This document shows positions 42,236 through 51,469 of a DNA stretch of 64,000 nt, one piece after another. Origin of the DNA: Ectopseudomonas composti (lineage in GTDB: Bacteria; Pseudomonadota; Gammaproteobacteria; Pseudomonadales; Pseudomonadaceae); the NCBI RefSeq assembly GCF_001567565.1, contig NZ_LSSW01000022.1, positions 372,001 to 436,000 of the forward strand. Reading direction: 5' to 3'. Below the pieces are notes generated by a model. It searched no databases. It saw only the letters and a list, made by a program, of their open reading frames with translations, and was not told where the DNA came from. Position 1 is the stretch's first letter, and every line of letters starts with the position of its first letter. A program made the translations under genes and the position numbers.

Positions 42236-43705
42236 ATGAATAGCTTCGACCCGAGCAGCGTGTCCGTGCGCAGTGCCCATTTCATCGGCGGCCTCTATCG
42301 CAGTGGCGAGCCTGCGCTGCAGGTGTCGCGTCCTTCCGATGGCCAGCCCTACGCGCAATTGCCGATTGCCGATGTGGCGCTGGTGGACGAGGCGGTGGAG
42401 AACGCCTGGCAGGCTTTTCGCCAGAGTGACTGGGCCAGCCGCCCGCCGCGCGAGCGCTGCCGTGTGCTGCGCCGCTGGGCCGAGCTGATCGAAGCCGATG
42501 CCGCCAACCTGGCGCCCCTGGAGGCGCTGGGCTCGACGCGCCCGCACAAGGACGTACTGGCCTGGGACATTCCCTATGTCGCCGAGGTACTGCGTTTTTT
42601 CGCCGAACTGGCGGACAAGCACGGCGGGCAGGTAGCAGCCACTCAGCGCGATCGCCTGGGCATGCAGATCGCCGAGCCCTATGGGGTGATCGGTGCCATC
42701 GCGCCGTGGAACTTCCCCCTGAGCATGGCCAACTGGAAGGTGGCGCCGGCCCTGGCTGCCGGCAATGCGGTGGTGCTCAAGCCGTCCGAACTGACCCCGT
42801 TTTCGGCCCTGCGTTACGCCGAGCTGGCAGTGCAAGCCGGCCTGCCGGCGGGCATCTTCAACGTGGTGCAGGGCGACGGCCGGCTGACTGGCGATGCCCT
42901 GTGCCGCCACCCGCGCATCAGCAAGGTGACCTTCACCGGCTCCACTGCCACCGGCTCGAGCATCATGGCCGCGTGCGCGACCCACGGCCCCAAGCCGGTG
43001 ACCCTGGAGCTGGGCGGCAAGAGCCCGCAACTGGTGTTCGCCGATATTCCCGACCTGCGCAAGACCGCGCGTAGCGTGGCCATGGCCATCACCGGCAACG
43101 CTGGCCAGGTGTGCGTCTCTGGTTCGCGGCTGATCATCGAGCGGAGCATTCTCGAACCCTTCGTCGAGTGCCTGCAGGGGCATTTCCGTGAGCTGCATCC
43201 CGGCCCCACCTGGTCGGCGCTGACCAGCCTGCCGCCGATCATTTCCGGGCAGCAGGTCGAACGCATCGACAGTATCGTGCAGCGCTCGCGCCAGGCTGGC
43301 GCCGAGGTGCTCGAAGGAGGAGGGCGCATCGACGGCCTGGGGGGCGCCTACTACCAGCCGACCTTGCTCGGCGTGGCCAACAGCGGCAACCCGGCGGTAC
43401 TCGAAGAGATCTTCGGCCCGGTGTTGACCATCCAGACCTTCGACGACGAACAGCAAGCCTTGCAGTTGGCCGAGCACCCCAGCTACGGGCTGGCGGCGGG
43501 GGTGCATACTGCCGATCTCAATCGCGCCCTGCGCCTGATTCGCGGCCTGGAGGTGGGCACCGTGTGGGTCAACCGTTACGGTCGCAGCGACGACCACATA
43601 CTGCCCACGGGGGGCTACAAAGGCTCGGGCATCGGCAAGGACCTGGGCAGCGAGGCGTTCGAGGCCAATCTGCGGCACAAGAGCGTGCTCATCGACATCA
43701 GTTGA
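42236..43705 (+). CDS. aldehyde dehydrogenase family protein (PuuC-like)
   Basis: The 489-residue NAD(P)-dependent aldehyde dehydrogenase has N159 in PWNFPLSM, E259 in LELGGKSPQ and the nucleophile C293 in GNAGQVCVSGSR. It is closest in character to gamma-glutamyl-aminobutyraldehyde and betaine-aldehyde dehydrogenases. It would oxidise an amino-aldehyde formed by one of the nearby FAD oxidases. GGAG lies eight bases before the ATG. It heads the plus-strand set and is followed by a good terminator. Confidence 0.92.
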   Translation: MNSFDPSSVSVRSAHFIGGLYRSGEPALQVSRPSDGQPYAQLPIADVALVDEAVENAWQAFRQSDWASRPPRERCRVLRRWAELIEADAANLAPLEALGSTRPHKDVLAWDIPYVAEVLRFFAELADKHGGQVAATQRDRLGMQIAEPYGVIGAIAPWNFPLSMANWKVAPALAAGNAVVLKPSELTPFSALRYAELAVQAGLPAGIFNVVQGDGRLTGDALCRHPRISKVTFTGSTATGSSIMAACATHGPKPVTLELGGKSPQLVFADIPDLRKTARSVAMAITGNAGQVCVSGSRLIIERSILEPFVECLQGHFRELHPGPTWSALTSLPPIISGQQVERIDSIVQRSRQAGAEVLEGGGRIDGLGGAYYQPTLLGVANSGNPAVLEEIFGPVLTIQTFDDEQQALQLAEHPSYGLAAGVHTADLNRALRLIRGLEVGTVWVNRYGRSDDHILPTGGYKGSGIGKDLGSEAFEANLRHKSVLIDIS

Positions 43706-43727
43706 TTATGCTGCGCAAACACCCCAG

Positions 43728-43753
43728 CGGGCGCCCTTCGAGGCGCCCGTTTT
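43728..43753 (+). terminator. intrinsic terminator after the aldehyde dehydrogenase
   Basis: CGGGCGCC (43728-43735) pairs with GGCGCCCG (43742-43749) across CTTCGA, followed by TTTT. Confidence 0.85.
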
Positions 43754-43978
43754 GCCTTGTATGGCCCTCAAAGGGCGCATTTTCTCTGGCTTTGCCCGCT
43801 TACAGGGCGCCCCGCAAAGTCTGCTGAGTGCGGCCCGTAAAACGGCTTTTTGTGTCGAGCCAAGCGTGCTTTTAACCTCATCTGCTGGGTTCACGGTGCT
43901 GTAATGATCGGGCAGTACAGCGCGACGGGGGAGTCGATGTTGACTGCAACAACCTCAACAAGACATCAGGACTGCGCC

Positions 43979-44647
43979 ATGAGCTTTCTTCGCCCCAAGT
44001 ACATCACCTTCGACTGCTACGGCACCTTGACCAACTTTCAGATGGGCCCACTGACCCGTGAGCTGTTCGCCGACCGCGTGCCGGCCGCGCAGATGGATCA
44101 GTTCGTCAAGGACTTCGCGCAGTATCGCCTGGATCAAGTGATGGGCGACTGGCGCCCCTACGATGAAATTCTCGATACCGCACTGGCGCGCGTCTGCAAG
44201 CGCTGGGGGGTCGAGTACCGTGGCGAAGGCCAGCGCTACTACGATGCCGTACCGACCTGGGGCCCGCATGCCGACGTCACTGCCGGTCTGGCCAAGATCG
44301 CCGACAAGATTCCGCTGGTGATCCTCTCCAACGCCATGGACGAGCAGATCATGTCCAACGTCGACAAGCTGGGCGTGCCGTTCCACAAGGTGTATACCGC
44401 TCAGCAAGCCCAGGCCTACAAACCGCGCCTGCAAGCCTTCGAATACCTGCTCGACAGCCTCGGCTGTGGCCCCGAAGACCTGCTGCATGTGTCCTCCAGC
44501 TTTCGCTACGACCTGATGTCGGCCGACGACATGAAGATCAAGCACAAGGCCTTCGTTGCCCGTGGTCACGAGCAACCAGGCAACACCTGTTACGGCTACC
44601 AGCAAATCGCCGATATCGGCGGTTTGCCGGCCCTGGTCGGCCTCTGA
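43979..44647 (+). CDS. haloacid dehalogenase type II-family hydrolase
   Basis: The 222-residue HAD protein has the nucleophile motif ITFDCYGTLTNF, motif II LVILSNAMDEQI, a conserved lysine in AYKPRLQAFEYLL and motif III VSSSFRYDLMSADDM. True type II dehalogenases use an aspartate to displace chloride. In this context the protein may instead be a phosphatase or a hydrolase of another leaving group. AGGA precedes the ATG at 43979; an upstream ATG at 43937 behind GGGGGAG could add 14 residues. It is 26 bases from the next FAD oxidase gene. Confidence 0.87.
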   Translation: MSFLRPKYITFDCYGTLTNFQMGPLTRELFADRVPAAQMDQFVKDFAQYRLDQVMGDWRPYDEILDTALARVCKRWGVEYRGEGQRYYDAVPTWGPHADVTAGLAKIADKIPLVILSNAMDEQIMSNVDKLGVPFHKVYTAQQAQAYKPRLQAFEYLLDSLGCGPEDLLHVSSSFRYDLMSADDMKIKHKAFVARGHEQPGNTCYGYQQIADIGGLPALVGL

Positions 44648-44673
44648 TCGCCGACGTGCGCGAGGAGCTGCAG

Positions 44674-45948
44674 ATGCACAGCGATTCCTACTGGCTCGAT
44701 ACGGCTCCGGCGTTCACCGGGGCACAGAGTGGCGACCTGCCGGCGCGGGTCGATGTGGTGGTGGTGGGCGGCGGCTTCACCGGGCTGTCGGCGGCACGGG
44801 CGCTGGCCATGAAGGGCGCCAGCGTCGCCGTGCTGGAGGCCGGCCGGGTGATCGGCGAGGCCTCCGGGCGCAACGGTGGGCATTGCAGCACCGGCGTCGC
44901 TCATGACTATGCCGGGCTGGCTGCCAGCCTCGGCAGCGAACGTGCGCGCCGTTATTACCAGGCTTACGAAAGCGCGGTGCAAAGCGTGGTCGGTCTGGTG
45001 GAGCAGGAGGCTATCGCCTGTGACCTGACCCGCAACGGCAAGCTCAAACTGGCCGCCAAACCCCAGCATTACGAGGGCCTGGCGCGTACCTGCGAGCTGA
45101 TCCGCCGCGAGGTGGATGCCGAGGTGGAGTTGCTCTCGGCCGAGCAGGTGCGCAGCGAGGTGGATTCCGCGCAGTTCCATGGTGGCCTGCTGCAGCGTAA
45201 TGGCGTGCAGATGCACATCGGCCGCTTCGGCATCGGTCTGGCCGAGGCGGCGGCGCGCCATGGTGCGCTGATCTACGAGCGCACCACCATGCAGGGGCAT
45301 CAGCCCGTGGCCGGTGGCTATCGGGTCGACACCAGCCGTGGCAGCCTGCTGGCCGGCCAGGTGCTGATGGCCACCGGTGCCAGCCAGCACGGCGCTCTGG
45401 GCTGGTATCGACGGCGCATCGTGCCGGTGGGCAGCTTCATCGTCGCCACCGAGCCGCTATCCGCTGCCGTGCTCGAGCGCCTGCTGCCGCGGCGCCGCTC
45501 GTACGTCACCAGCCGCATCATCGGCAACTACTTCCGCCTCACCCCGGACAACCGGCTATTGCTGGGCGGGCGGGCACGTTTCGCCATGTCCGGCGGCAAT
45601 TCCGACCTCAAGAGCGGCAAGGTGCTGCAGGCAGCGTTGGCGCAGATGTTCCCGCAGTTGGCCGAGGTGAAGATCGGCTATTGCTGGGGTGGCCTGGTGG
45701 ACATGACCTCCGACCGCCTGCCACGCGCAGGCCAGCAGGGTGGCGTGTATCACTCCATGGGCTACAGCGGCCATGGCGTGCAGATGTCGGTGCACATGGG
45801 CCAGGTGATGGCTGAAGTGATGGATGGCAAGGCCGAGGCCAATCCCTGGGGCGAGCTCGATTGGCCGGCGATTCCCGGGCATTTCGGCAAACCCTGGTTC
45901 CTGCCGGTCGTAGGGGTCTACTACCGCATTCAGGACTATTTGCATTGA
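44674..45948 (+). CDS. FAD-dependent amine oxidase (PuuB-like, DAO family)
   Basis: The 424-residue protein opens SYWLDTAPAFTG, as gamma-glutamylputrescine oxidases do, then has the Rossmann motif VVVVGGGFTGLSAARALAMK, the SGRNGGHCSTG flavin loop, and ends with GYSGHGVQMSVHMGQVMAEV. It should oxidise an N-substituted amine or amino acid to an aldehyde or imine with peroxide formation. GAGGAG lies eight bases before the ATG at 44674. It precedes the ABC importer genes, so it probably acts on the imported compound. Confidence 0.92.
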   Translation: MHSDSYWLDTAPAFTGAQSGDLPARVDVVVVGGGFTGLSAARALAMKGASVAVLEAGRVIGEASGRNGGHCSTGVAHDYAGLAASLGSERARRYYQAYESAVQSVVGLVEQEAIACDLTRNGKLKLAAKPQHYEGLARTCELIRREVDAEVELLSAEQVRSEVDSAQFHGGLLQRNGVQMHIGRFGIGLAEAAARHGALIYERTTMQGHQPVAGGYRVDTSRGSLLAGQVLMATGASQHGALGWYRRRIVPVGSFIVATEPLSAAVLERLLPRRRSYVTSRIIGNYFRLTPDNRLLLGGRARFAMSGGNSDLKSGKVLQAALAQMFPQLAEVKIGYCWGGLVDMTSDRLPRAGQQGGVYHSMGYSGHGVQMSVHMGQVMAEVMDGKAEANPWGELDWPAIPGHFGKPWFLPVVGVYYRIQDYLH

Positions 45949-46051
45949 GCGTGTGACAAGAAAAACAGTGGCACCAACGTCGTTTGCGTTACCCGGTCGC
46001 TCCGCTTAGCCGTGAGCATTCGAGCCTTCCATTTTCGACAGGTACAACGAT

Positions 46052-47698
46052 ATGACTGACAACAAGAACATCCCCGGCACTCAACTGATCAGCGGCGAGC
46101 AGAGTCAGCGCATTTTCGAGGGGCTCAACCGGGGTATGTCGCGCCGCGATGCCTTGCGTATGCTGGGGCTGGCCGGCATCGCCGCTGCCGGCGCCGCCAG
46201 CCTGTTCGGCCCGGCAGGGCAGGTGCTGGCGGCGAGCGCCAGCGGCGCTACGGTAACTGGCAAACGGGGTGGGCGCATCAAGGTGGCCACCGCCACCAGC
46301 TCCACCGCTGACACCCTCGACCCGGCCAAGGGCTCGAACTACACCGATTATTGTCGGCACAACATGTTCTACAACGGTCTGACCTCACTGGACGAGCAAC
46401 TGGTGCCGCGTATGTCGCTGGCCGAGTCGTTCGACACCAGCGATGCCTTGTCCTGGAACATCAAGCTGCGCAAGGACATCCTGTTCCATGATGGCAAGCC
46501 GCTGACCTCGGCCGACGTGGTCTACTCGCTGACTCGGCACAAGGTGCCGCAGGTGGGTTCCAAGGCGCTGAGCATTGCCCAGCAGTTCGAGGAGGTGAAG
46601 GCGAACGGCCCGCACGAGGTTCAAGTGCGCCTGGTCAGCCCCAATGCCGACCTGCCGGCAGTGCTCGGTACCACGCATTTTCTCATCGTGCGCGACGGCA
46701 CCACCGACTTCACCACGGCCAACGGCACCGGGCCGTTCACCTGCGCCGAGTTCCAGCCAGGCGTGCGCTCCATCGCCAAGCGCAACGATAACTACTGGAA
46801 AGCGGGTCTGCCGTATCTCGACGAGATTGAGTTCTTCTCCATCCCCGATGAGTCGGCGCGTATCAGTGCGTTGCTGGCCGGTGACGTGGACCTGATCAAC
46901 CCGGTCAGCCCGCGCTCGGTTTCACGCCTTGAGGGCAGTGCCAGCGTGGCGCTGATGGAGTCGCCCACTGGCGGTTACACCAACCTGATAATGCGCGATG
47001 AGCTGGGCCCGGTGCAGAACCCGGATTTCGTCCTGGCCATGAAGTACCTGCTCGATCGCAAGCAGATCAACCGCGTGGCTTTCCGGGGTTACGGCAAGAT
47101 CGCCAACGATCAACCGATCGCCGCCAACAACCGTTACTACTCCGCCGATGTTCCGCAGCGTGCGTTCGACCCGGACAAGGCCAAGTTCCACCTGAAAAAA
47201 TCCGGCATGGCCGGGCGTTCTCTGCCGCTGGTGGCTTCCGAGGCCGCTACCGGCTCGCAGGACATCGCCCAGCTGCTCCAGCTCTCCGGTCAGCAGATCG
47301 GCCTCAAGCTGGATATCAAGCGGGTGCCGGCCGATGGCTACTGGTCCAACCACTGGATGAAGCATCCGCTGGGCTTCGGCTCGATCAATGCGCGGCCTAC
47401 CGCCGATCTGATGTTCAGCCTGTTCTTCCAGTCCGATGCAGTGATGAACGAGTCGGGTTGGAAGAGCGAGCGTTTCGACGAGTTGCTGCTAGCCGCTCGT
47501 GGGGAAACCGACGACGCCCAGCGCAAACAGATGTACGGCGAGATGCAGATGCTGGTTAACGAGCATTGTGGCGTGGGCATCCCGCAATTCAGCAGTAGTC
47601 TCGATGGTCACAACGCCAAGCTCAAAGGCCTTGCACCACATCCGCTGGGTGGCTTGATGGGCTACATGTTCGCCGAGCACGTCTGGTTGGATGCCTGA
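46052..47698 (+). CDS. peptide/opine-type ABC transporter binding protein with Tat signal
   Basis: The 548-residue SBP_bac_5 protein (DppA/OppA-like) has a twin-arginine signal, SRRDALRMLGLAGIAAAGAA at residues 30-49, with a probable cleavage after VLAASA. The mature part contains GGRIKVATATSSTADTLDPA and DILFHDGKPLTSADVVYSL, standard for the family. It binds the substrate in the periplasm and delivers it to the permeases downstream. A Tat rather than Sec signal is uncommon for this family and implies folding or cofactor binding before export. Confidence 0.93.
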   Translation: MTDNKNIPGTQLISGEQSQRIFEGLNRGMSRRDALRMLGLAGIAAAGAASLFGPAGQVLAASASGATVTGKRGGRIKVATATSSTADTLDPAKGSNYTDYCRHNMFYNGLTSLDEQLVPRMSLAESFDTSDALSWNIKLRKDILFHDGKPLTSADVVYSLTRHKVPQVGSKALSIAQQFEEVKANGPHEVQVRLVSPNADLPAVLGTTHFLIVRDGTTDFTTANGTGPFTCAEFQPGVRSIAKRNDNYWKAGLPYLDEIEFFSIPDESARISALLAGDVDLINPVSPRSVSRLEGSASVALMESPTGGYTNLIMRDELGPVQNPDFVLAMKYLLDRKQINRVAFRGYGKIANDQPIAANNRYYSADVPQRAFDPDKAKFHLKKSGMAGRSLPLVASEAATGSQDIAQLLQLSGQQIGLKLDIKRVPADGYWSNHWMKHPLGFGSINARPTADLMFSLFFQSDAVMNESGWKSERFDELLLAARGETDDAQRKQMYGEMQMLVNEHCGVGIPQFSSSLDGHNAKLKGLAPHPLGGLMGYMFAEHVWLDA

Positions 47699-47773
47699 AG
47701 CGTAGCGCCGATAACCATGGCGCCGCCTGCGGGTATCGCAGGCGGCGACCTTAGAATAAGAGGGGCTCTTGAT

Positions 47774-48727
47774 ATGAATGGCACCATTGCGCGCCTTGTG
47801 GTGGGACGTCTGGGGATCGGTGTAATCACCTTGCTGATCGTCTCGCTGGTGGTGTTCTTCCTCACCAGCCTGTTGCCCGGCGATGCCGTGCAGGAAATGC
47901 TCGGTCAGGAGGCCACACCGCAAGCGGTGGCGGCCATGCGTGCGCAGCTCGGTCTGGATCAACCGGTGTACCTGCGCTACCTGTACTGGCTGGGTGGACT
48001 GCTCAGCGGCAACCCGGGGGTGTCGATGGTCAACGGCATGCCGGTGGGTGATCTGATCGCCAGCCGCCTGCCCAACACCCTGAGCCTGGCGGCGATCACC
48101 GCGCTGGTCTCGGTGCCGGTGGCGCTGACCATCGGCATTCTCTCGGCCATGTACCGGGGTTCGAAATTCGACCGTTACAGCAACATGCTGACGGTATTCG
48201 CGGTATCCGTGCCGGAGTTCCTCATCGCCACCATCGCCGTGCTGATCTTCGCGGTGAAGCTGGGCTGGCTGTCGGCCTTGTCGCGCAACGTCGATGTGCA
48301 CAGCTTCGGTGAACTGGTGCGCGTCTACGCCATGCCGGTGCTGACCCTGTGCTGCGTGCTGATCGCGCAGATGGCGCGCATGACCCGCGCGGCGGTGATC
48401 GACCAGCTCAGCTCGCCCTATGTGGAAATGGCCGTGCTCAAGGGGGCGCGCCCGATTCGCGTGGTGCTGCGCCATGCGCTGCCCAACGCCATCGGACCGA
48501 TTGCCAATGCCGTGGCGCTGAGCCTGTCGTACCTGCTTGGCGGCGTGGTCATCGTCGAGTCGATCTTCAACTATCCGGGCATCGCCACGCTGATCGTCAA
48601 CGGCGTGATCACCCGCGACATGCCCCTGGTACAGGCCTGTGTGATGCTGTTCTGCCTGGGCTTCCTGGTGCTGGTACTGCTGGCCGACCTCTGTGCCATC
48701 CTGTCTAACCCGAGGCTGCGCAAATGA
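47774..48727 (+). CDS. ABC transporter permease, DppB type
   Basis: The 317-residue inner-membrane protein has an N-terminal helix, the long extracytoplasmic loop with TSLLPGDAVQEMLGQEA, and the EAA-type cytoplasmic loop EMAVLKGARPIRVVLRHALPNAIGP. It forms a heterodimeric channel with the next gene product, which overlaps it by four bases. Confidence 0.94.
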   Translation: MNGTIARLVVGRLGIGVITLLIVSLVVFFLTSLLPGDAVQEMLGQEATPQAVAAMRAQLGLDQPVYLRYLYWLGGLLSGNPGVSMVNGMPVGDLIASRLPNTLSLAAITALVSVPVALTIGILSAMYRGSKFDRYSNMLTVFAVSVPEFLIATIAVLIFAVKLGWLSALSRNVDVHSFGELVRVYAMPVLTLCCVLIAQMARMTRAAVIDQLSSPYVEMAVLKGARPIRVVLRHALPNAIGPIANAVALSLSYLLGGVVIVESIFNYPGIATLIVNGVITRDMPLVQACVMLFCLGFLVLVLLADLCAILSNPRLRK

Positions 48728-49629
48728 AAACGGACACCGTATCCACACAAGCGAACGTAGCGCTGAGCAATGACTCCGTCGAGGCGACGGTGGCACCCGT
48801 GGCGCCGCGCAAACGCCGACTGGCGCTGTCCGGTGCCGGCATCGTCGGTTTGCTGCTGGTGTTGTTCTGGGCCGTGATGGCGGTGGCTGGCCCCTGGCTG
48901 GCGCCGCACGACCCCAACGCCCTGGTCAGCGATGACTTCTTCGGTCCGCTCAGCCTGCAATATCCGTTGGGCAGCGATTACCTGGGCCGCGATATGCTCA
49001 GCCGCCTGCTGCAGGGCGCGCCGTACACCATCGGCTTGGCGCTGCTGGCTACCGTACTGGCGTGCGCCGCCGGTGTTCTGCTGGCGTTGGTGGCGGCGGC
49101 CTCCGGCGGCTGGCTGGATGCCCTGATCAGTCGTACCCAGGACGCCTTGATCGCCATTCCCAACAAGATCTTCGCCCTGCTGATGGTGGCCACGTTCGGC
49201 TCCTCGGTACCCTTGTTGCTGTTGATGGCGGCCTTCGCCTACATGCCTGGCTCATTTCGCATCTCCCGCGCCGTGGCGGTCAACCTGATGACCATGGACT
49301 TCGTGCGGGTCGCGCGCACCCGTGGCGAGGGCATGGCCTACATCATCTTCATCGAGGTGCTGCCGAACATGCTGCGCCCGGTGTTCACCGATTTCGGCCT
49401 GCGCTTCGTCTACGTCGTGCTGCTGCTCAGCGCCATGAGCTTCCTCGGCTTAGGCATTCAGCCGCCAGAGGCCGACTGGGGCTCACTGGTGCGCGAAAAC
49501 ATTCAGGGCCTGGGGCAGGGCGCCCCGGCGGTACTGGCTCCGGCGCTGGCCATCGCCAGCCTGACCATGGGCGTCAACCTGCTCATCGACAGCCTCGGCG
49601 GGCGAACCCAGCACGGCAGGGAGAAGTGA
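48724..49629 (+). CDS. ABC transporter permease, DppC type
   Basis: The 301-residue permease has a polar N-terminal tail of about 35 residues, then hydrophobic helices, the PLGSDYLGRDMLSRLLQGAP motif of DppC/OppC proteins, and the coupling loop DFVRVARTRGEGMAYIIFIEVLPNM. It partners the DppB-type permease. Confidence 0.94.
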   Translation: MKTDTVSTQANVALSNDSVEATVAPVAPRKRRLALSGAGIVGLLLVLFWAVMAVAGPWLAPHDPNALVSDDFFGPLSLQYPLGSDYLGRDMLSRLLQGAPYTIGLALLATVLACAAGVLLALVAAASGGWLDALISRTQDALIAIPNKIFALLMVATFGSSVPLLLLMAAFAYMPGSFRISRAVAVNLMTMDFVRVARTRGEGMAYIIFIEVLPNMLRPVFTDFGLRFVYVVLLLSAMSFLGLGIQPPEADWGSLVRENIQGLGQGAPAVLAPALAIASLTMGVNLLIDSLGGRTQHGREK

Positions 49630-49630
49630 G

Positions 49631-51469
49631 ATGAAGCAGATCGTCAAGGTAAGTGGCCTGCAAGTGGCCGCGCGCAACGACCAGGGTGTCGACGTGCCGA
49701 TCGTGCACGGTGCCGAGTTCAGCCTGAACAAGGGCGAAGTGCTGGCGCTGATCGGCGAGTCCGGCTCGGGCAAGAGCACCATTGCGCTGTCACTGATGGG
49801 CTATGCCCGTGCGGGTTGCCGCATCGTCGGCGGCTCGGTGCGCATCGGCGACGTCGATGTGCTGCAACTCTCCAACAGCGAGCTGGCCAAACTGCGCGGG
49901 CGCACCGTGGCCTATATCGCGCAGAGCGCGGCGGCGGCCTTCAACCCGTCGAAGAGCATCATGGAACAGGTGATCGAAAGCGCCCTGATTCATGGTGTGC
50001 TGTCGCGCAAACAGGCGCAGGAAAAGGCCGTGGAGCTGTTCCGCGCCCTGGCCCTGCCGGAGCCCGAGCGCATCGGCGCGCGCTATCCGCATCAGGTCTC
50101 GGGTGGCCAGTTGCAGCGGCTGATGGCGGCCATGGCGCTGATCACCGATCCGGCGCTGGTGATTCTCGATGAACCGACCACGGCACTGGACGTGACCACC
50201 CAGATCGAAGTGCTGCGCGCCTTCAAGCAGGTGGTGCGCGAGCGCGATACCACGGCCATCTACGTGTCTCACGATCTGGCGGTGGTGGCGCAGATGGCCG
50301 ACCGCATCATCGTCCTGCGCGATGGCCAGATTCAGGAGCACGAAAGCACCGAGCAGATTCTGCGCGCGCCGCAGCACCCCTATACGCAAAGCCTGCTGGC
50401 GGCGATGAAACCGGTGGTGCAAAGCGGCGTCTGCGATCACCAGGTCACCCCTGAAGAGGACGGCCTGTTGCTCGATGTGCGGGGGCTGGAAATCTGCTAC
50501 GGGCTGAAGAAGGTGCTGCACAACGTCGACCTCAAGGTGCGGCGTGGCGAGGCGGTCGGCGTGATCGGTGAGTCCGGCTCGGGCAAGACCACCCTGGCCC
50601 AGGCCATCGCCGGCCTGGTCGAACCCTCGGCCGGTCAGATCCTGCTCGATGGCCAGCCCCTGAGCCGCTCCCTGGATGGGCGCAGCCGCGAGCAGTTCCG
50701 GCGCATCCAGTACGTGTTCCAGAATGCCGACACGGCGCTCAACCCCCGCCATAGCATCGCTGACATCCTGGCCCGCCCGCTGCGCTTCTACCACGGCATG
50801 AAGGGCGCGCAGCAGCAACGGCGCATGGCCGAGCTGCTGGAGCTGGTGCAGTTGCCGGCCGGCATCGCCCAGCGCCGTCCTGGCGAGCTGTCCGGTGGCC
50901 AGAAACAACGCATCAACCTCGCACGGGCGCTGGCTGCCGAACCGGATCTGATTCTCTGCGACGAGGTCACCTCGGCACTCGATACCGTGGTCGGCGCGGC
51001 GATTCTCGAACTGCTGCGTGAGCTGCGCCGCGAGCTGGGTCTGTCCTACCTGTTCATCAGCCACGACATCTCCACGGTGCGTGCGCTGTGTGACGACATC
51101 GTGGTGATGTACAGCGGCCACAAGGTGGAGGCCGGCACGCAGGAGGCTTTTGCCGAGGCACCGTTCCACCCTTACACCGACCTGCTGATCAACTCGGTGC
51201 CGGAGCTGCGCCAGGGTTGGCTGGAGAGCTGCGGGGCCAACTACGGCCCGTTGCCGGCGATAGGCGAGCCGCTCGCCGGGGCCAAGCTCTGCCCGTTCCT
51301 CAACCGCTGCCCCGTGCGGGTCGACGGTCTGTGCAACCGCAGCATGCCGCCGCGCGGGCTGATTCTCGGTGGCAGCGAGGTGCTCTGCCACCGCAGCAGC
51401 GCCGAGTTGCAGCACGCGCAGCAGGCCCTGCCGGTGAGCAGCAGCCGCAAAACGGAGGCCTACGCATGA
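49631..51469 (+). CDS. fused double ABC ATPase (DppD-DppF fusion)
   Basis: The 612-residue protein contains two complete ATPase domains. The first has GESGSGKST, signature VSGGQLQR and Walker B LVILDEPTTALD. The second has GESGSGKTT, signature LSGGQKQR and LILCDEVTSALD. Oligopeptide-type motifs follow each (PYTQSLL, PYTDLL with a Cys-rich CPFLNRCPVRVDGLC tail). A single chain thus supplies both nucleotide-binding subunits for the permease pair. It overlaps the M20 peptidase gene by four bases. Confidence 0.94.
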   Translation: MKQIVKVSGLQVAARNDQGVDVPIVHGAEFSLNKGEVLALIGESGSGKSTIALSLMGYARAGCRIVGGSVRIGDVDVLQLSNSELAKLRGRTVAYIAQSAAAAFNPSKSIMEQVIESALIHGVLSRKQAQEKAVELFRALALPEPERIGARYPHQVSGGQLQRLMAAMALITDPALVILDEPTTALDVTTQIEVLRAFKQVVRERDTTAIYVSHDLAVVAQMADRIIVLRDGQIQEHESTEQILRAPQHPYTQSLLAAMKPVVQSGVCDHQVTPEEDGLLLDVRGLEICYGLKKVLHNVDLKVRRGEAVGVIGESGSGKTTLAQAIAGLVEPSAGQILLDGQPLSRSLDGRSREQFRRIQYVFQNADTALNPRHSIADILARPLRFYHGMKGAQQQRRMAELLELVQLPAGIAQRRPGELSGGQKQRINLARALAAEPDLILCDEVTSALDTVVGAAILELLRELRRELGLSYLFISHDISTVRALCDDIVVMYSGHKVEAGTQEAFAEAPFHPYTDLLINSVPELRQGWLESCGANYGPLPAIGEPLAGAKLCPFLNRCPVRVDGLCNRSMPPRGLILGGSEVLCHRSSAELQHAQQALPVSSSRKTEAYA

